64,000 bases of DNA from Halovivax ruber XH-70 (GCF_000328525.1 NC_019964.1:1798001-1862000); one strand, 5' to 3'. Shown: positions 1 to 9,196, counted from the first letter of the stretch. Made by a program: numbers and translations. The notes: generated by a model from the letters alone, not told the origin.

Positions 1-2
1 TC

Positions 3-545
3 ATGCCACACGTCGGCTTTCGTGCAGATCGGGAGTCACTCGCAACACTCGACGACCACCTCGAGGCAGACCCGACGGTCGTCGGATCCAAACAACTCGC
101 AAACGGTGACGACGAACGCCGGTATCTGATCCAGTGGGCCGATTCGGTGATCGAGACGGTGAACCGGCTCACGTCGACCAGTTCGACGATCCTCGATGCC
201 TTCGGCACCGGCGCGCAGTGGCACCTGCGTGTACTCGTCCCAGAACGCGACGTGCTGTCGGCAACCTACGACGCGGCGACCGAAGCCGGCCTCACCATCG
301 ATGTCGCCAGAGTGCACGAACTCGAACTGACCGAACGCAGTCGATACGGGTTGACGGACGCCCAGTACGAAACACTCGTCACGGCCCTCGCCGCCGGCTA
401 CTACGAGATCCCGCGAAACGTCGACATGGAAGGGCTCGCCGCCGAACTCGATATCTCCCACCAGGCCCTCTCCGAGCGGCTCCGTCGAGCGCACCGACGG
501 CTCGTCACCGAATCGCTCGACGTCGATCGGTCGCCAAGCGAGTGA
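3..545 (+). CDS. BAT-type helix-turn-helix regulator, probably 5' truncated by the window edge
   Basis: A probable DNA-binding transcription regulator of the haloarchaeal bacterio-opsin-activator (HTH_10) type. The C-terminal part (about residues 117-172) has the family signature: LTDAQYE, then a GYYEIPR segment, then an LAAELDISHQALSERLRRAH recognition helix. The N-terminal half resembles the mixed alpha/beta sensing region that precedes this HTH. Only two bases precede the ATG and the frame is open to the edge. Family members are usually longer than these 180 residues, so the true start probably lies upstream of the window. The ligand and targets cannot be read from the sequence. Confidence 0.85.
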   Translation: MPHVGFRADRESLATLDDHLEADPTVVGSKQLANGDDERRYLIQWADSVIETVNRLTSTSSTILDAFGTGAQWHLRVLVPERDVLSATYDAATEAGLTIDVARVHELELTERSRYGLTDAQYETLVTALAAGYYEIPRNVDMEGLAAELDISHQALSERLRRAHRRLVTESLDVDRSPSE

Positions 546-570
546 CGTGTTGGGGTGTTTTCAGGCACGC

Positions 571-622
571 CACGATGGTCCCACCACAGCTTACAGACAC
601 GGCACGGTGGTCCCACCACAGC
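571..622. repeat. Two direct copies of a 20-base palindromic element
   Basis: Positions 571-590 and 603-622 are nearly identical (19 of 20 bases), with a period of 32 bases, or about three helical turns. Each copy carries an inverted repeat of the form TGGT-CCC-ACCA, extended to GTGGT-CCC-ACCAC in the second. They lie between the stop of the HTH gene and the start at 670. A paired operator for the downstream gene is plausible; a structured 3' end of the upstream transcript is the alternative. Confidence 0.55.
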
Positions 623-669
623 CACCAGTTCGGCACAACACCTACACGGGCGGACGGCGGTGCTAGCCT

Positions 670-897
670 ATGGAAGACGAGATGCTCACAGACGGCCGGA
701 CGCTCGTCGAGTTGATCGAATCTGAGGGCTGGGAAGTGACCGACCTCGAGCTCACCGCATACGAGAGCCCCTGGGCGGACGAAGACGATCCCGAAGCGTC
801 GGTGACGATCTCCGCCAGAAAGCCGTACGCCGAGGAGAACGTCGACGGCGAAGATGGCACCTCGAGCGATGACGACAGTCCGTTCAAGATCGGGTGA
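670..897 (+). CDS. Small acidic haloarchaeal protein of unknown function
   Basis: A 75-residue acidic protein with no family I can name. Residues 1-60 alternate in a way that suggests a small alpha/beta fold (a LVELIESEGWEV helix-strand followed by TDLELTAY and ASVTISAR strands). The tail is rich in Asp, Glu and Ser. Codon use is strongly GC-biased at third positions, which supports real coding. It sits downstream of a pair of palindromic repeats and converges on rtcB. It has no signal peptide or membrane segment. Confidence 0.7.
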   Translation: MEDEMLTDGRTLVELIESEGWEVTDLELTAYESPWADEDDPEASVTISARKPYAEENVDGEDGTSSDDDSPFKIG

Positions 898-951
898 TGG
901 GGCGGATGGTCGATCCGACCGTCAGCGGCCGACTCGTCGTAATCGGCCGAC

Positions 952-2463
952 TCACCCCTTGATGTTACAGACGGGGAACGTTCGAGCGACCTTGTCGCCG
1001 ATGCCGAGCGCGTCGGAGACGCGGACGACCTCGTCGACGTCCTTGTAAACGCCCGGCGCTTCCTCGGCGACCGTGGCGCCGGACTGGGCCTTGACGTAGA
1101 TCTGGTGGTCGGACTCGAGTTCCTCCTGGACGTCACCGCCCCAGTACTCGTCTTTGGCCTGCGTCCGACTCATGAGACGGCCAGCCCCGTGCGCCGTCGA
1201 GCCGAACGTGAGGTCCATCGACGCCTCGCCGCCACGGAGAACGTAACTGCCCGCGCCCATGCTCCCCGGGATGATGACGGGCTGACCGACGTCCCGGTAG
1301 GCCGCTGGCACCTCGGGATGGCCCGCCGGGAAGGCTCGTGTGGCTCCCTTCCGGTGGACGTAGAGTTCGCGCTCGGTCTCATCGGCTCGCGGTTCGGCGC
1401 CGCTCGCGGCGTCTGCGGAGTGCGACGCCGCGCCGACTGTGTGCGTCTCCTTCTTCGCGATGTTGTGTGCGACGTCGTACAACAGCTCCATCTCCATGTC
1501 CTGCCACGAGCGGTCGAACACCCGCTCGAAGACTTCTCGGGTGCGGTGCATGATCAGTTGCCGGTTGACCCACGCGAAGTTGATCGCCGCGTTCATCGCC
1601 GCGTAGTACTCCTCGGCGAGCTGTGAGCCGGCCGGCGCCGCCGCGAGTTCCTTGTCCGGGAGTTGATCGAGCAGTCCCTGGTGGTGTTGTTCGATCTTCC
1701 GGAGGTAGTCGTTGCACGTCTGGTGGCCCAGTCCGCGCGAGCCGCAGTGGATGAGGACGACGATCTGATCCGCCGTCAGTCCGAACGCCGCACCCACCTC
1801 GTCGTCGAAGACGTCGGTGACCCGCTGGACCTCGAGGAAGTGGTTCCCCGACCCGAGCGAACCGATCTGGTTCTTCCCGCGGTCCTTCGCCTTCTGCGAA
1901 ACCATCGCCGGGTCGGCTTCCTCGCGGACGCCCTCGTCTTCACAGTGGCGCAGATCGTCTTCGACGGCGTAGCCGTGCTCCAGTGCCCAGTCGACGCCGC
2001 GCGCGAGGATCTCGTCGATGGTGTCGATCCCCGCCTCGACGATCCCGCCACCGCCGAGGCCGGACGGCACGTTCGCGAACAGCGAATCGACGAGTTCGCG
2101 TTCGTGGCCCCGAACGTCGTCGTAGGTGAGGTTCGTCGTCATCATTCGGACGCCACAGTTGATGTCGTAGCCGACCGCCCCGGGCGAAATACAGCCGTTT
2201 TCGGCGTCCATCGCGCCCACACCGCCCACCGGGAAGCCGTAGCCCTGATGCCCGTCAGGCATGCAGATCGCGTAGTCGGTGATCCCCGGCAGGTGCGTCG
2301 TATTTTGCAGTTGTTCTAGCGTCTTGTCGTCGCTGATCTCGTCGAGGAGCGACTCGCTCGCGAGCACACGCGCGGGAACCCGCATCTCACCGTCCTGCGG
2401 GATCTCCCAGACGTACTCGCGGACCTGTTCCAGGGTCACGCCGTTCGCGTCGTACGTAGTCAT
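952..2463 (-). CDS. rtcB: RNA-splicing ligase RtcB
   Basis: A 503-residue RtcB ligase, which joins 2',3'-cyclic-phosphate RNA ends to 5'-OH ends using Mn2+ and GTP; in archaea it seals tRNA exons. Visible family signatures are the GAVGYDINCG motif with the metal-binding Cys103, GSGNHFLEVQ, the IHCGSRGLGHQ segment and a C-terminal STAHGAGRLMSR with the histidine expected to take GMP. Length fits archaeal RtcB proteins without an intein. I chose the ATG at 2463 because a TATA-like CCTTTTAGG lies about 27 bases upstream; a start 13 codons earlier would overlap it. Its helper protein archease is encoded just upstream on the same strand. Confidence 0.96.
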   Translation of the reverse strand: MTTYDANGVTLEQVREYVWEIPQDGEMRVPARVLASESLLDEISDDKTLEQLQNTTHLPGITDYAICMPDGHQGYGFPVGGVGAMDAENGCISPGAVGYDINCGVRMMTTNLTYDDVRGHERELVDSLFANVPSGLGGGGIVEAGIDTIDEILARGVDWALEHGYAVEDDLRHCEDEGVREEADPAMVSQKAKDRGKNQIGSLGSGNHFLEVQRVTDVFDDEVGAAFGLTADQIVVLIHCGSRGLGHQTCNDYLRKIEQHHQGLLDQLPDKELAAAPAGSQLAEEYYAAMNAAINFAWVNRQLIMHRTREVFERVFDRSWQDMEMELLYDVAHNIAKKETHTVGAASHSADAASGAEPRADETERELYVHRKGATRAFPAGHPEVPAAYRDVGQPVIIPGSMGAGSYVLRGGEASMDLTFGSTAHGAGRLMSRTQAKDEYWGGDVQEELESDHQIYVKAQSGATVAEEAPGVYKDVDEVVRVSDALGIGDKVARTFPVCNIKG

Positions 2464-2552
2464 ACCCGAACGTCCGTTTGCACCCCTAAAAGGCGTTGGC
2501 ACCTGGATGCCGAGTTCCGATGCCGGCGACGGAAGAGGTAGTTACTGACACA

Positions 2553-2963
2553 TCACACGTCGAAGACGACGTAGGCCTCCCAACCGGCTGCCGTCTCCTC
2601 TATGCGCATATCGGCGTAGGTAACCGCCTTGACCTCTCTGGCATCGATTTCGTCGAGAGGGATTCCTCGGGCACGGCCCTCGAGTTCCCACCCACCAGCT
2701 CGCTCGGCAATCGAAACCTCGTGGTCGACCGGAAGGACGAGTTCGACGTCGCGCACGTAGATGAGTTCGTCGAGGTACTCGAAGAGTAGGGCCTCCAGCG
2801 ACTCGGCCGAGGCGGTGATATCGAGTTGCTCGCCCGAATCGATCAGTTCGTCACAACTCGCGGCCGCGAGCCCGTCGGCCGTCGCTTCGAAGACAGCCGA
2901 CAGCGTCCGTCCGGTCGCCGCGACGGCGATGTCGGCCGTGTGGGGCCGAAGCTCGTAGGGCAT
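2553..2963 (-). CDS. Archease (RtcB cofactor)
   Basis: A 136-residue archease. In other organisms it speeds RtcB guanylylation and lets the ligase turn over many times. The N-terminus MPYELRPHTADIAV carries the conserved HTAD metal-binding motif, and the C-terminal KAVTYADMRIEE followed by YVVFDV matches the family ending. The start at 2963 gives the usual length; a GTG or ATG further upstream would add residues not seen in the family. The gene ends 89 bases before rtcB on the same strand, so both may share a transcript, though rtcB also appears to have its own TATA box. Confidence 0.93.
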   Translation of the reverse strand: MPYELRPHTADIAVAATGRTLSAVFEATADGLAAASCDELIDSGEQLDITASAESLEALLFEYLDELIYVRDVELVLPVDHEVSIAERAGGWELEGRARGIPLDEIDAREVKAVTYADMRIEETAAGWEAYVVFDV

Positions 2964-3050
2964 AGCCGTTCTTTCTGGGCCCGCCACGGTATGTGCATCG
3001 ATTCGCAATACCCGCTGCCGGCAGAATTATATTGACGACGCTGGTATCCC

Positions 3051-3542
3051 GTGACAGTGAGCGTCAACGTCGATAGCCGTGTCGTCCCCGCGGGCAGCGA
3101 CGAGTACGTCGAAGACGCCTGGGAACTCAAAGAGCGGATTCGCGAGCGCGAAAACGTACTGAAACAACGCTGGGACTTTTTCTCCGACGCCTACCGTCGA
3201 TCGACCGTCCACTGCATCGTCCACGAACACGACGACGAATCGCTCGTCGGGTTCGTGACGGTCCGACGCGACGGCTACATCCTCTTTCTCGGCGTCGATC
3301 CCGACTGTCAGGGACGAGGGATCGGCAAACGGCTCGTCTCGGCGGTCGCGACAGACCACCGGTCGGTGACGTGTCACGCCCGGACGACCAACGAGAACGC
3401 TCTGCAATTTTACGAGCACCTCGGCTTCGAGATCACCCGGCGCATCGAGAATTACTACGAAGACGGCGGCGACGCCTACTATCTCAAACTCACGTCCGAC
3501 GCGGGACTGACTGACCGACTCTCCGAGTTCGTACCGCGCTGA
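3051..3542 (+). CDS. GNAT-family N-acetyltransferase (RimI-like)
   Basis: A 163-residue GNAT acetyltransferase. The acetyl-CoA binding segment is clear: strand GYILFLGVDPDCQGRGIGKRL, a Q/RxxGxG loop at about residues 85-95. It is followed by ARTTNENALQFYEHLGFEI, the usual N...A..FY...GF motif of RimI-type enzymes. A GTG start is used; AATTATATTG about 20 bases upstream is a fitting TATA box. The substrate (protein N-terminus, side chain or small molecule) cannot be decided. Confidence 0.88.
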   Translation: MTVSVNVDSRVVPAGSDEYVEDAWELKERIRERENVLKQRWDFFSDAYRRSTVHCIVHEHDDESLVGFVTVRRDGYILFLGVDPDCQGRGIGKRLVSAVATDHRSVTCHARTTNENALQFYEHLGFEITRRIENYYEDGGDAYYLKLTSDAGLTDRLSEFVPR

Positions 3543-3715
3543 ACGGAGAAGTAGGGCGGCGGAGATTCGAGTGTGGATCGTCTGTCGAGCACGCCGAATC
3601 GACGGTAGCCGACCGAGACAGGCCAAGACTACCCGAATCTTGATTACTCCCGTCGTTCCTTCGTCGACGTCGCCTCCAATACAGTTATACGCCACCGCGA
3701 GCGAGTCAGTGGCGA

Positions 3716-4900
3716 ATGGAGGAGCGAACGCGAGCGTACCTTCGTGGCCGGTTCAGGGATTACTACCGGCGGGCCCAGATTACGCCACCGCCCGCACCGG
3801 AATCCCGCGAGTGGGGGTACATTCCCTGGACGAGCGGCCCCGACACGCGGATGATTCGACATCGATCCGTCCTCGACATCGGCGACATCGAGACCTTCTT
3901 AGAGCGCGAGCGTCCGCGCCACGTCTACTACTCCGCCGGACTGTACGAGGACCCGGGCGCCAATTCCATGGACGAGAAGGGATGGCAACGATCGGACCTC
4001 GTCTTCGATCTGGACGCCGACCACCTCCCGGGGGTCACCCTCGGTGAGGACTCCTACGCCGAAATGCTCGCCACGTGCAAGGACGCCCTCCGTCGCCTCC
4101 TCGACTTCCTCGAAGACGACTTCGGGTTCGAGGACATGGAGATCGTCTTCTCCGGCGGTCGCGGGTATCACGTCCACGTCAGAGACGAGCGGATCCGCCA
4201 CCTCGAACGCGAACACCGTCGCGAAATCGTCGATTACGTCCGCGGTATCGGCCTCGAGTTCGACCACCTCATCGAGACGGAGACCGTCGCAGGAATGGGG
4301 CGAGAAACACCGACCGAGCGTCGCATCCTGCGAACCAGCGGTGGCTGGGGAGAACGACTGCACGATCGCTTCGTTTCCTTCCTCGACGACCTGTTGGCGA
4401 TGGACGAGGAAGCTGCTCTCGAACGACTCCAGTCGTTCGACGGGATCGGGGAAGGAAAGGCGACGGCCGCGCTGAACGCGGCGACGAACAACCGGGCGGC
4501 GATCGAGGCCGGGAACGTCACCGTCCACACCGCAATCGCCCAGCTCGCCCAGCGCTTCGCCGAGCGAACGGTCGAGGCGGAGAACGCACCCATCGACGAG
4601 CCGGTGACGACGGACACCAACCGGCTCATCAGGCTCCCCGGGAGCCTCCACGGCGGCAGCTCGCTCGCGGTTCGGCGAATCGACCGCGCGGACCTCACCG
4701 ACTTCGACCCGCTCGTCGACGCCGTCCCCGAGACGTTCACCGGACACGAGATCCGGGTGACGGTCGACCGCGGCGGCCCCGTCGAACTCGGTGGCGACAC
4801 CTTTACAGTCACGGAGGGTGAGCAGTCAGTACCAGAGCACGTTGCCATGTTCCTCATGGCGCGTGGCCGCGCAGAGAAAGAGAAAGAGACCGGCGCCTGA
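3716..4900 (+). CDS. priS: DNA primase small (catalytic) subunit PriS
   Basis: The 394-residue catalytic subunit of the archaeal-eukaryotic primase, which with PriL makes the short primers for DNA replication. The metal-binding motif DLVFDLDADHL places Asp98, Asp100 and Asp102 in the active site. SGGRGYHVHV follows, and the nucleotide-binding region near the end reads TNRLIRLPGSLHGGS. These are family hallmarks in the right order and the length is usual for Halobacteria. A TATA-like GTTATAC lies about 28 bases before the ATG, consistent with a leaderless transcript. The downstream gene is a GINS subunit 27 bases away, so priming and CMG helicase parts are probably co-expressed. Confidence 0.97.
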   Translation: MEERTRAYLRGRFRDYYRRAQITPPPAPESREWGYIPWTSGPDTRMIRHRSVLDIGDIETFLERERPRHVYYSAGLYEDPGANSMDEKGWQRSDLVFDLDADHLPGVTLGEDSYAEMLATCKDALRRLLDFLEDDFGFEDMEIVFSGGRGYHVHVRDERIRHLEREHRREIVDYVRGIGLEFDHLIETETVAGMGRETPTERRILRTSGGWGERLHDRFVSFLDDLLAMDEEAALERLQSFDGIGEGKATAALNAATNNRAAIEAGNVTVHTAIAQLAQRFAERTVEAENAPIDEPVTTDTNRLIRLPGSLHGGSSLAVRRIDRADLTDFDPLVDAVPETFTGHEIRVTVDRGGPVELGGDTFTVTEGEQSVPEHVAMFLMARGRAEKEKETGA

Positions 4901-4927
4901 TCGGCCGCCGGCCACACCCACCGCAGT

Positions 4928-5797
4928 ATGAATCTGGAGGAACTCCGGTCAGTCCGGAACACGGAACGCCAGAAAGACAGCCTTCAGGAGCTGCGGCCAT
5001 CGTTCTACCAGGAAGTCGGTGAGTACATCGAGGCGTTAGAACACGAACGGGATCAGGTCGCCGCCGAACACGAGAACCCGTTCGCCGCACCTGAAGTGAC
5101 TCGACTCACGGACGAGATCGAGACGTCGAAAGACGTCGCCGAAGCTATCTACGAGCGCCGAATGGGGAAACTCGTCAAACAGGCGAGCCTCGCCGCCGCC
5201 GGGATGACGGCCGACTCGGACGGGCTAACGAGCGAGGAAGCGACGCTGTTCGACGACCTGGTCGAGCGGATCGAGACGAACAAAGAAGAGATACTCTCCG
5301 TTCTCGAAGGAGCCGAGACGACCGTCGCGGACAACCCCGCCATCGATGCCAGCGAGCGCGACACCACGTCACAGACAGAGCAGACGATGTCGGATCCAGA
5401 TTCGGCGAATCCGCCGGTGGCGCCGGCCGACGAACCGCACACCGATTCCGGTCCGGATGGTGGGACGGCAGACGACGCGTTCGACGCCGCCGAGGCGATG
5501 GGGGCGGCCTCGTCGAGTACCGAATCGACGCCAGCCGAGCCCAGTGATCGATCGACAGACGAGGCGACGGACGACTCGGACACCGATGCGTCCGCGCCAT
5601 CCACCCCGGAGACCAACGACGAACCGGCCGAAGACTCGGCCGTCGCCAGAGTAACGGTCCAGATCACGGCTGACGTCGGCTCCATCCTCGGCGTCGACGA
5701 CCGGGAGTACACCCTCGCGAGCGACGACGTCGTGACCCTCCCCGAAGCGAACGCGGATCCGCTGATCGAGCGCGATGCGGCGAAGCCCCTCGAGTAA
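4928..5797 (+). CDS. Replication GINS complex subunit Gins51 (Gins15)
   Basis: A 289-residue GINS subunit of the archaeal CMG-like replicative helicase. The N-terminal A domain (residues 1 to about 120) is helical and matches MNLEELRSVRNTERQKDSL...LRPSFYQEV, typical of Gins51. The C-terminal B domain (about 240-289) reads VARVTVQITADVGSILGVD and ends in beta strands. Between them lies an acidic low-complexity linker of about 110 residues rich in Asp, Ser, Thr and Pro, longer than in many archaeal GINS proteins. It is 27 bases after priS, the same pairing seen in many archaea. Confidence 0.9.
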   Translation: MNLEELRSVRNTERQKDSLQELRPSFYQEVGEYIEALEHERDQVAAEHENPFAAPEVTRLTDEIETSKDVAEAIYERRMGKLVKQASLAAAGMTADSDGLTSEEATLFDDLVERIETNKEEILSVLEGAETTVADNPAIDASERDTTSQTEQTMSDPDSANPPVAPADEPHTDSGPDGGTADDAFDAAEAMGAASSSTESTPAEPSDRSTDEATDDSDTDASAPSTPETNDEPAEDSAVARVTVQITADVGSILGVDDREYTLASDDVVTLPEANADPLIERDAAKPLE

Positions 5798-5913
5798 TCG
5801 AGTGGGCCGCCGTCACGAGAGTCTGACCGCGATTTTTCGCTGTGGTGGCGACCGACACCGTCGGAACCGCCGGGACCGACACCACTACGTCGGGGCCGAC
5901 CAAACGCCCATTT

Positions 5914-6366
5914 ATGCTCGACGTTGGCACCGACGCACCCACGTTCGAACTCGAGAATCAACGCGGCGAAACGGTCTCGCTCGATTCCTTCGCCGGACAG
6001 CCGGTCGTGGTCTACTTCTACCCGCGCGCGAACACCGAGGGCTGTACGGTCGAAGCCTGCGAGTTCCGCGACGCACGACCGCAGCTCGACGATCACGACG
6101 CAGTAGTCCTCGGGATCAGTGACGATCCGGTCGCCGACCTGGCCGAGTTCGCCGACGACTACGACCTGAACTTCCACCTCCTCTCGGACGAGGATGGCAG
6201 CGTTTCCGCGGCCTACGACTCCTACGGCGAGAAGAACATGTTCGGGAACACGTTCGACGGCGTCTTCCGAAATACCTACGTCCTGGACGGCGACGGCACG
6301 ATCGTCGCCGCGTACGAGGGCGTCGATCCCGAGGGCCACGCGGACGACGTTCTCGCCGAGCTGTAA
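5914..6366 (+). CDS. bcp: Thiol peroxidase of the BCP/PrxQ family
   Basis: A 150-residue peroxiredoxin that reduces hydrogen peroxide and organic hydroperoxides in the cytoplasm with electrons from thioredoxin or a similar donor. The YFYPRANTEGCTVEACEF segment carries the peroxidatic Cys44 and, five residues later, Cys49 as resolving cysteine, the spacing of BCP enzymes. A distal SYGEKNMFG segment and the TYVLDGDGTI strand also match the family. The frame could start 24 codons earlier at a GTG, but the extra residues are Thr/Gly-rich and not family-like, so I took the ATG at 5914. A hairpin with a T run follows the stop. Confidence 0.93.
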   Translation: MLDVGTDAPTFELENQRGETVSLDSFAGQPVVVYFYPRANTEGCTVEACEFRDARPQLDDHDAVVLGISDDPVADLAEFADDYDLNFHLLSDEDGSVSAAYDSYGEKNMFGNTFDGVFRNTYVLDGDGTIVAAYEGVDPEGHADDVLAEL

Positions 6367-6462
6367 CGGGCCGGTTCGCTCGCGATCGGAGACGTATCGT
6401 CGGAAATGGCGACGAACGGTGCAGGCGGACTCGGCAGAAATCTGTGTGTGTACCGACGCGGA

Positions 6463-6486
6463 GCACCCACGCGGTGCGGTATTTTT
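6463..6486 (+). terminator. Putative terminator of bcp
   Basis: A short hairpin (GCACC at 6463-6467 pairs with GGTGC at 6473-6477) is followed by GGTA and a run of five T at 6482-6486. It lies 97 bases after the bcp stop on the same strand. Archaeal termination depends mostly on the T run, so this fits. Confidence 0.5.
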
Positions 6487-6494
6487 GGTGGAGA

Positions 6495-6540
6495 TTTTAC
6501 CGGGTTCGATGCGACCCGTGGGAGCGAGAACCCGGTAAAA
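6495..6540. terminator. Perfect 13-base inverted repeat between convergent bcp and cdc48
   Basis: TTTTACCGGGTTC at 6495-6507 and its exact complement at 6528-6540 enclose a 20-base loop. On the minus strand the hairpin begins 4 bases after the cdc48 stop. Both arms carry runs of four T or A at the outside, so the element could end transcription in either direction. The sequence shows the symmetry directly; the terminator role is inferred. Confidence 0.7.
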
Positions 6541-6544
6541 GGTC

Positions 6545-8809
6545 CTACTGGAAGGTTCGACCGAGCTGATCTTCTTCTGCCGCAGCTGGTTCGGCCGAGT
6601 CGAACTGCTCTTCGATCTCGTCGTAGCGCTCTCGAGTCTCGGCGGTCACGCTCGGCGAGACCTCCGCGAGTGCGTGTTCGAAGTGTTCCTTCGAGATACG
6701 GACGTTTCCGAGCGTGTCGTCCATCTCGTCGGGGTCGACCGAGTTGATGAACTCGCGAGTCGCCGCCATCGACGCCTCTCGCGTGACGGCCTCGATGTCG
6801 GCACCGACGTAGCCCTCGGTTTCGGCCGCGAGCCAGTCGAGATCGATCGCGTCGGCGAGCGGTTTGTGTTCCGTGTGGACCGCGAAGATCTTCCGACGGG
6901 CCGCCTCGTCCGGAACGGGGACGTGGATGTGGCGGTCGAGTCGCCCGGGGCGGAGCAACGCCGAGTCGATGAGGTCCGGCCGGTTGGTCGTCGCGATGAC
7001 GACGACGTCCTCTAGCTCTTCGAGGCCGTCGAGTTCGGTCAGCAACTGGCTGACCATCCGCTCGGAGACGCCCGAGTCACCGGAGTTGCGCCCGCGTTCG
7101 CCCGCGATCGAGTCGATCTCGTCGAAGAAGATCACGGTCGGGGCGTTCGAGCGGGCCTTCTCGAAGACCTCGCGGATGCCCTTCTCGGACTCGCCGACGA
7201 ACTTGTTCAACAGTTCGGGTCCCTTGATCGAGATGAAGTTCGACTGGGATTCGTTGGCGACGGCCTTCGCGAGCAGGGTCTTCCCGGTCCCCGGTGGGCC
7301 GTACATGAGGACGCCCTTCGGCGCCTGCATGTCCATCTCGTCGTACACTTCGGGGTAGTCGAGTGGCCACTGGATCGTCTCGCGAAGCCGCTCTTCGGTT
7401 GCTTCGAGTCCACCGACGTCGTCCCAGGTGACGTCCGGCACCTCGACGAACACCTCGCGGAGGGCGGAGGGCTGGATGCCCTTGAGTGCCTCCTTGAAGT
7501 CGACTTCCTTCACCTGGAGCGTTTCGAGGACCTCGGCGTCGATCTCCTCTTCCTCCAGATCGAGTTCGGGCCGGATACGTCGCAGGGCGTTCATCGCCGC
7601 CTCGCGGGCGAGCGTCGCCAGGTCGGCACCGACGAAACCGTGCGTGTTCTCGGCGTACTGGTCGAGGTCGATCGAATCGACCAGCGGCATGCCACGCGTG
7701 TGGACCTGCAAGATCTCGGTGCGGCCTTCCTTGTCCGGGACGCCGATCTCGATCTCGCGGTCGAAGCGGCCACCGCGTCGAAGTGCGGGATCGATGGCGT
7801 CGACGCGGTTCGTCGCGGCGATGACGGTGACCCGGCCGCGCTCTTCGAGGCCGTCCATCAGCGAGAGGAGCTGGGCGACGACGCGGCGTTCGACGTCCCC
7901 ACTCGTCTCCTCACGCTTCGAGGCGATCGAGTCGATCTCGTCGATGAAGACGATCGCCGGCGCGTTCTCCTCGGCCTCCTCGAACACCTCGCGCAGTTGC
8001 TCTTCGGATTCGCCGTAGTACTTGGACATGATCTCCGGACCGGAGATCGTCTCGAAGTGGGCGTCGATCTCGTTGGCGACGGCCTTCGCCATCAGCGTCT
8101 TGCCCGTGCCCGGCGGTCCGTGTAAGAGGACGCCTTTCGGCGGCTCGATGCCGAGTTGCTGGAACAGTTCGGGGTGGCGCATCGGCAGTTCGATCATCTC
8201 CCGGACCTGATCCAGTTCGCCCTCGAGACCGCCGATGTCCTCGTAGGTCACGTCGGGGAGGCCTTCGGTTCCCTCACCGCGACTCGAGATCTGCTCGGCC
8301 GGTTTCTCCGAGATCTGAATCGAGGTCGAGTCGGTGATCACGACCGTCCCGGACGGCGCCGTCTCGGCGATCTTCAGCGGGACCGACTGGCCGGAACCGG
8401 CCATGGGGCCGAACGAGAACGAAAACGGCACGGTCTGTCCCTCGGTGACCGCCTGGCCGCTCAGTTTGTCCCGGACGAGCGGGCCGATGTCGCCGCGGAT
8501 CCGGAGATTCTGCGGCAGGGCGACGGTAACCGACGTCGCCGGGTTGACGTCGGCCGCCTCGACGGCGATGCTGTCGTCGATCCCGACACCCGCTTCCTGG
8601 CGAAGCCGGCCGTCGATACGGATGATCCCCTTCCCTTCGTCTTCGGGGTAGCCGGGCCAGACGCGGGCGACGGATCGCCCCTCGCCGTTGCCCTGGATGA
8701 GGATGTAGTCGCCGTTCTCCAGGCCGATCTCGCGCATCGACGCGCGATCGATCGCAGCGAGTCCGCGACCGGCGTCCTTCTGCTTTAATGGTTTGACGGT
8801 AAGTTTCAT
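6545..8809 (-). CDS. AAA+ unfoldase CDC48 (VCP/p97 family)
   Basis: A 754-residue archaeal CDC48, a hexameric ATPase that unfolds proteins and feeds the archaeal proteasome. The order is an N domain (residues 1 to about 190, double-psi barrel start [20 protein letters not shown]), a D1 ATPase (Walker A GPPGTGKT with Lys237, Walker B IVFIDEID) and a D2 ATPase (Walker A with Lys510, Walker [11 protein letters not shown], arginine-finger region [13 protein letters not shown]). I set the start at MKLTVKPL (8809), which overlaps the upstream gene by ATGA; the open frame running further upstream is antisense read-through of other genes. The proteasome alpha gene lies 7 kb away on the same strand. 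Confidence 0.96.
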   Translation of the reverse strand: MKLTVKPLKQKDAGRGLAAIDRASMREIGLENGDYILIQGNGEGRSVARVWPGYPEDEGKGIIRIDGRLRQEAGVGIDDSIAVEAADVNPATSVTVALPQNLRIRGDIGPLVRDKLSGQAVTEGQTVPFSFSFGPMAGSGQSVPLKIAETAPSGTVVITDSTSIQISEKPAEQISSRGEGTEGLPDVTYEDIGGLEGELDQVREMIELPMRHPELFQQLGIEPPKGVLLHGPPGTGKTLMAKAVANEIDAHFETISGPEIMSKYYGESEEQLREVFEEAEENAPAIVFIDEIDSIASKREETSGDVERRVVAQLLSLMDGLEERGRVTVIAATNRVDAIDPALRRGGRFDREIEIGVPDKEGRTEILQVHTRGMPLVDSIDLDQYAENTHGFVGADLATLAREAAMNALRRIRPELDLEEEEIDAEVLETLQVKEVDFKEALKGIQPSALREVFVEVPDVTWDDVGGLEATEERLRETIQWPLDYPEVYDEMDMQAPKGVLMYGPPGTGKTLLAKAVANESQSNFISIKGPELLNKFVGESEKGIREVFEKARSNAPTVIFFDEIDSIAGERGRNSGDSGVSERMVSQLLTELDGLEELEDVVVIATTNRPDLIDSALLRPGRLDRHIHVPVPDEAARRKIFAVHTEHKPLADAIDLDWLAAETEGYVGADIEAVTREASMAATREFINSVDPDEMDDTLGNVRISKEHFEHALAEVSPSVTAETRERYDEIEEQFDSAEPAAAEEDQLGRTFQ

Positions 8810-9054
8810 CGGGTACCCTCCAGTTCGATGCTGAGCACGCCGTTTTTCATAAACGTGTCCGCTACCGTTCCCTCCTGGGGCAGGTCGATCTCGTGTTGGC
8901 GGCCATCGAGAACCACGATAGCCGTGCCGTCGACGACGTCGACGGCGGGTTCGGCCGACGCGTCGGCGAGGTCCGCGACCACGACCGACGAGTCGTCGTA
9001 CTCGTACGTCCGCACCATGGCCGACTGTGCGTCGGCGGTGTCTGCGATAGTCAT
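8806..9054 (-). CDS. Small beta-rich protein translationally coupled to CDC48
   Basis: An 82-residue acidic protein made of short predicted strands ([39 protein letters not shown]). The closing pattern [13 protein letters not shown] resembles the last strands of small heat-shock (alpha-crystallin/Hsp20) domains, but the protein is only about half that size, so this is a weak resemblance. Its TGA stop overlaps the cdc48 ATG, so the two are almost certainly co-translated. A strong TATA box (TTTATATAG on the minus strand, 9084-9093) lies about 34 bases upstream. A role as an accessory or adaptor of CDC48 is inference from the coupling only. Confidence 0.78.
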   Translation of the reverse strand: MTIADTADAQSAMVRTYEYDDSSVVVADLADASAEPAVDVVDGTAIVVLDGRQHEIDLPQEGTVADTFMKNGVLSIELEGTR

Positions 9055-9083
9055 GTGTTACTAACCCCAAGTAAGCATTGCTA

Positions 9084-9093
9084 CTATATAAAT
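9084..9093 (-). promoter_or_regulatory. TATA box of the cdc48 operon
   Basis: An AT-only stretch reading TTTATATAG on the minus strand stands out in the GC-rich background, 30-39 bases before the ATG at 9054. This spacing predicts a very short leader. The region just upstream is C/A-rich and shows no other clear signal. Confidence 0.6.
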
Positions 9094-9196
9094 CTATCTC
9101 CAACACCCCCACCACATCCCCCGAAATCGAAATAGAACGCTGTTCGCGGTTCACAATCCAACAGGCACCGGCACTTATAGGTCCGGTCGTGGAAGG

